DNA of 64,000 nt, from contig NZ_BPKW01000001.1 in the NCBI RefSeq assembly GCF_019656015.1, forward strand, positions 62,001-126,000, read 5' to 3'. The number at the start of each line of letters is the position of its first letter. Position 1 is the first letter of the stretch. The notes beneath the pieces are model-generated. The model ran no database searches, was not told the origin of the DNA, and was given only the letters and a program-made list of their open reading frames with translations. Both the position numbers and the translations under genes were made by a program. This document shows, piece after piece, positions 62,907 to 64,000 of the stretch. Source of the DNA: Leuconostoc inhae (lineage in GTDB: Bacteria; Bacillota; Bacilli; Lactobacillales; Lactobacillaceae).

Positions 62907-63431
62907 ATGATAATGTATGACATAATACCATTTTTGGACAGCCAATTGACGATTTTTAAACAAAATGACGCGCTGGTTTTTATAAGCCTAGCTATTGATG
63001 GGGTGAAAGAATTTCATTTGTTCTACCCAAACGAACAAGTCACGCGGGCGACGTTACCCGAGATGATTGCTTTTAAACGTTATGCAGCGGGTGAGACAGT
63101 TGATTTGTCACAGTTGAAAATTGACTATTTGAAAGGCACCGCATTTCAACGTGATATATGGACTGCCATGCATGATATGTTGCCGAATGACACGTTAACG
63201 TATACGCAGTTGGCCAGTCGTGCTAATCATCCTACGGCAATCCGTGCCGTGGCATCGGCAGTTGGAAAAAATCCTTTGACAATTATTAATGCCTGTCATC
63301 GTATCGTACCTAAAAGTGGGGGTATTGGTAAATTCCGTTATGGGTCGGAGATGAAACAAAATTTAAGACAACTAGATCAGGCCATGATGGCTAGCAAGCA
63401 GACTGAAAAATCTGATATAATAGCAATATGA
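62907..63431 (+). CDS. ogt: Methylated-DNA-protein cysteine methyltransferase, NACHR variant
   Basis: O6-methylguanine repair protein of 174 residues. The alkyl-acceptor C130 lies in INACHRIVP; the usual proline before the cysteine (PCHR) is alanine. The HTH region FQRDIWTAMHDML and RAVASAVGKNP with the Arg finger are typical. TAGGAG precedes the ATG; a second ATG two codons later is possible. Overlaps rimM by 4 bases (ATGA). Confidence 0.9.
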   Translation: MIMYDIIPFLDSQLTIFKQNDALVFISLAIDGVKEFHLFYPNEQVTRATLPEMIAFKRYAAGETVDLSQLKIDYLKGTAFQRDIWTAMHDMLPNDTLTYTQLASRANHPTAIRAVASAVGKNPLTIINACHRIVPKSGGIGKFRYGSEMKQNLRQLDQAMMASKQTEKSDIIAI

Positions 63432-63949
63432 CAAATACAGAAAATTATTTTAAAGTTGGCACGATTGTTAATACACATGGTATCCGTGGTGAAGTAAAGA
63501 TCATGGCCATTACAGATTTTGCAGCTGATCGTTTTAAAAAAGGGTCAGAATTGCAAATAGAGACAAAGCAGGGCTTTGTGCCTGTTAAAGTGCAGGCATC
63601 TCGTGTGCATAAAAATATGTGGTTAGTTCTTTTTGATGGTGTGACAAACATCAATGAAATTGAAAAGTATAAAACACATGATATCTATGTTATTGGCGGT
63701 GAACGTGAAGAATTAGGTGATGACGAATATTATTATAACGAAATCATTGGCTGTCGCGTCGTTGATTTAGAGGGCAATGATATCGGTATTATTTCTGAAA
63801 TCATGGAGACTGGCGCAAATGATGTTTGGGTTGTATCACGTGATGGTCAATCAGATGCATTGATTCCGATGATTGATGATGTTGTAAAAAACGTCGATGT
63901 TGCTGAGAAATTAGTAACCATTGATGCACTGGAAGGACTATTGGATTAA
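63428..63949 (+). CDS. rimM: Ribosome maturation factor RimM
   Basis: 16S processing factor of 173 residues: N-terminal domain VGTIVNTHGIRGEVKIM and C-terminal PRC-barrel with YYYNEIIGCRVVD and ALIPMIDDVVKNVD. Stop overlaps trmD start. Normally follows rpsP, which here lies 7 kb upstream; ogt takes that place. Confidence 0.95.
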   Translation: MTNTENYFKVGTIVNTHGIRGEVKIMAITDFAADRFKKGSELQIETKQGFVPVKVQASRVHKNMWLVLFDGVTNINEIEKYKTHDIYVIGGEREELGDDEYYYNEIIGCRVVDLEGNDIGIISEIMETGANDVWVVSRDGQSDALIPMIDDVVKNVDVAEKLVTIDALEGLLD

Positions 63950-64000
63950 TGAGAATTGATGTTTTAAGTTTATTTCCTGATATGTTTACACCATTAAAGC
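63949..64000 (+). CDS. trmD: tRNA (guanine37-N1)-methyltransferase TrmD (partial)
   Basis: First 17 codons, MRIDVLSLFPDMFTPLK, match the TrmD N-terminus. Overlaps the rimM stop by one base and runs off the right edge. Confidence 0.93.
   Translation, partial: MRIDVLSLFPDMFTPLK

Overview
The window reads as a contiguous chromosomal segment of a low-GC, obligately fermentative lactic acid bacterium, most likely Leuconostoc or a close relative. I base this on a catabolite-controlled sucrose phosphorylase gene, a DltXABCD operon, a histidine T-box, Lactobacillales-type gene order and protein flavour, and the uniform AT-rich codon use. The genus is an inference; no rRNA or tRNA gene is present to settle it. 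There are no insertion sequences, prophages or CRISPR arrays, so this is core chromosome rather than an island.

Layout. 1-2.8 kb: end of a P-loop ATPase gene, then clpE divergent from a 57-codon gene, both flanking one perfect CIRCE (HrcA) operator. 2.9-5.4 kb: mreBCD. 5.4-7.9 kb: a T-box leader with specifier CAC (His) followed by a second, truncated T-box, then an amino-acid ABC importer. 8.1-14.9 kb: cls, two M16-family peptidase homologues, rodZ, pgsA, LexA-controlled recA. 15-23.5 kb: a phosphate regulon, phoP-pstS1-phoR-pstS2-pstC-pstA-pstB1-pstB2-phoU. 23.7-28 kb: yvlD-like, hprK, gpsA, galU, trxB. 28.2-33 kb: a cre-controlled MFS carrier, sucrose phosphorylase and phosphoglucomutase, which with galU form a glucose-1-phosphate cluster. 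33.0-33.7 kb: rplS and an apparent small RNA with three C-rich loops. 33.8-37.3 kb: LexA-controlled dinB, nrnA, a DEAD-box helicase. 37.4-39.4 kb, minus strand: a DUF915-like hydrolase and an orphan PTS IIC. 39.5-44 kb: dltXABCD. 44-52.3 kb: yslB, a murI-rdgB fusion, phosphoesterases, ruvB, queA, a Vga/VmlR-like ABC-F gene with an attenuator leader, ruvA. 52.3-57.1 kb: deoxynucleoside kinase, mscL, a 63-codon orphan, a ydbST-like pair, rpsP with an extra C-terminal domain, a deoxyribonucleotidase. 57.2-60.9 kb: fruR-fruK-fruA. 61-64 kb: a large unknown membrane protein, ogt, rimM and the start of trmD.

Four themes look worth pursuing. First, RNA-level control is dense: the double T-box, the C-rich-loop sRNA, a three-codon upstream ORF with terminator before the ABC-F gene, a ten-codon ORF whose stop overlaps the clpE start, and a hairpin that seems to bridge a distant Shine-Dalgarno to the phoP start. 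Second, several genes (murI-rdgB, ruvB, dinB) have a -10 box only 6-7 bases before an ATG with no Shine-Dalgarno, suggesting leaderless mRNAs. Third, all three solute-binding proteins lack a lipobox cysteine and the usual lgt gene is absent from the hprK-gpsA junction. Fourth, the usual rpsP-rimM-trmD-rplS and ruvAB clusters are scattered.
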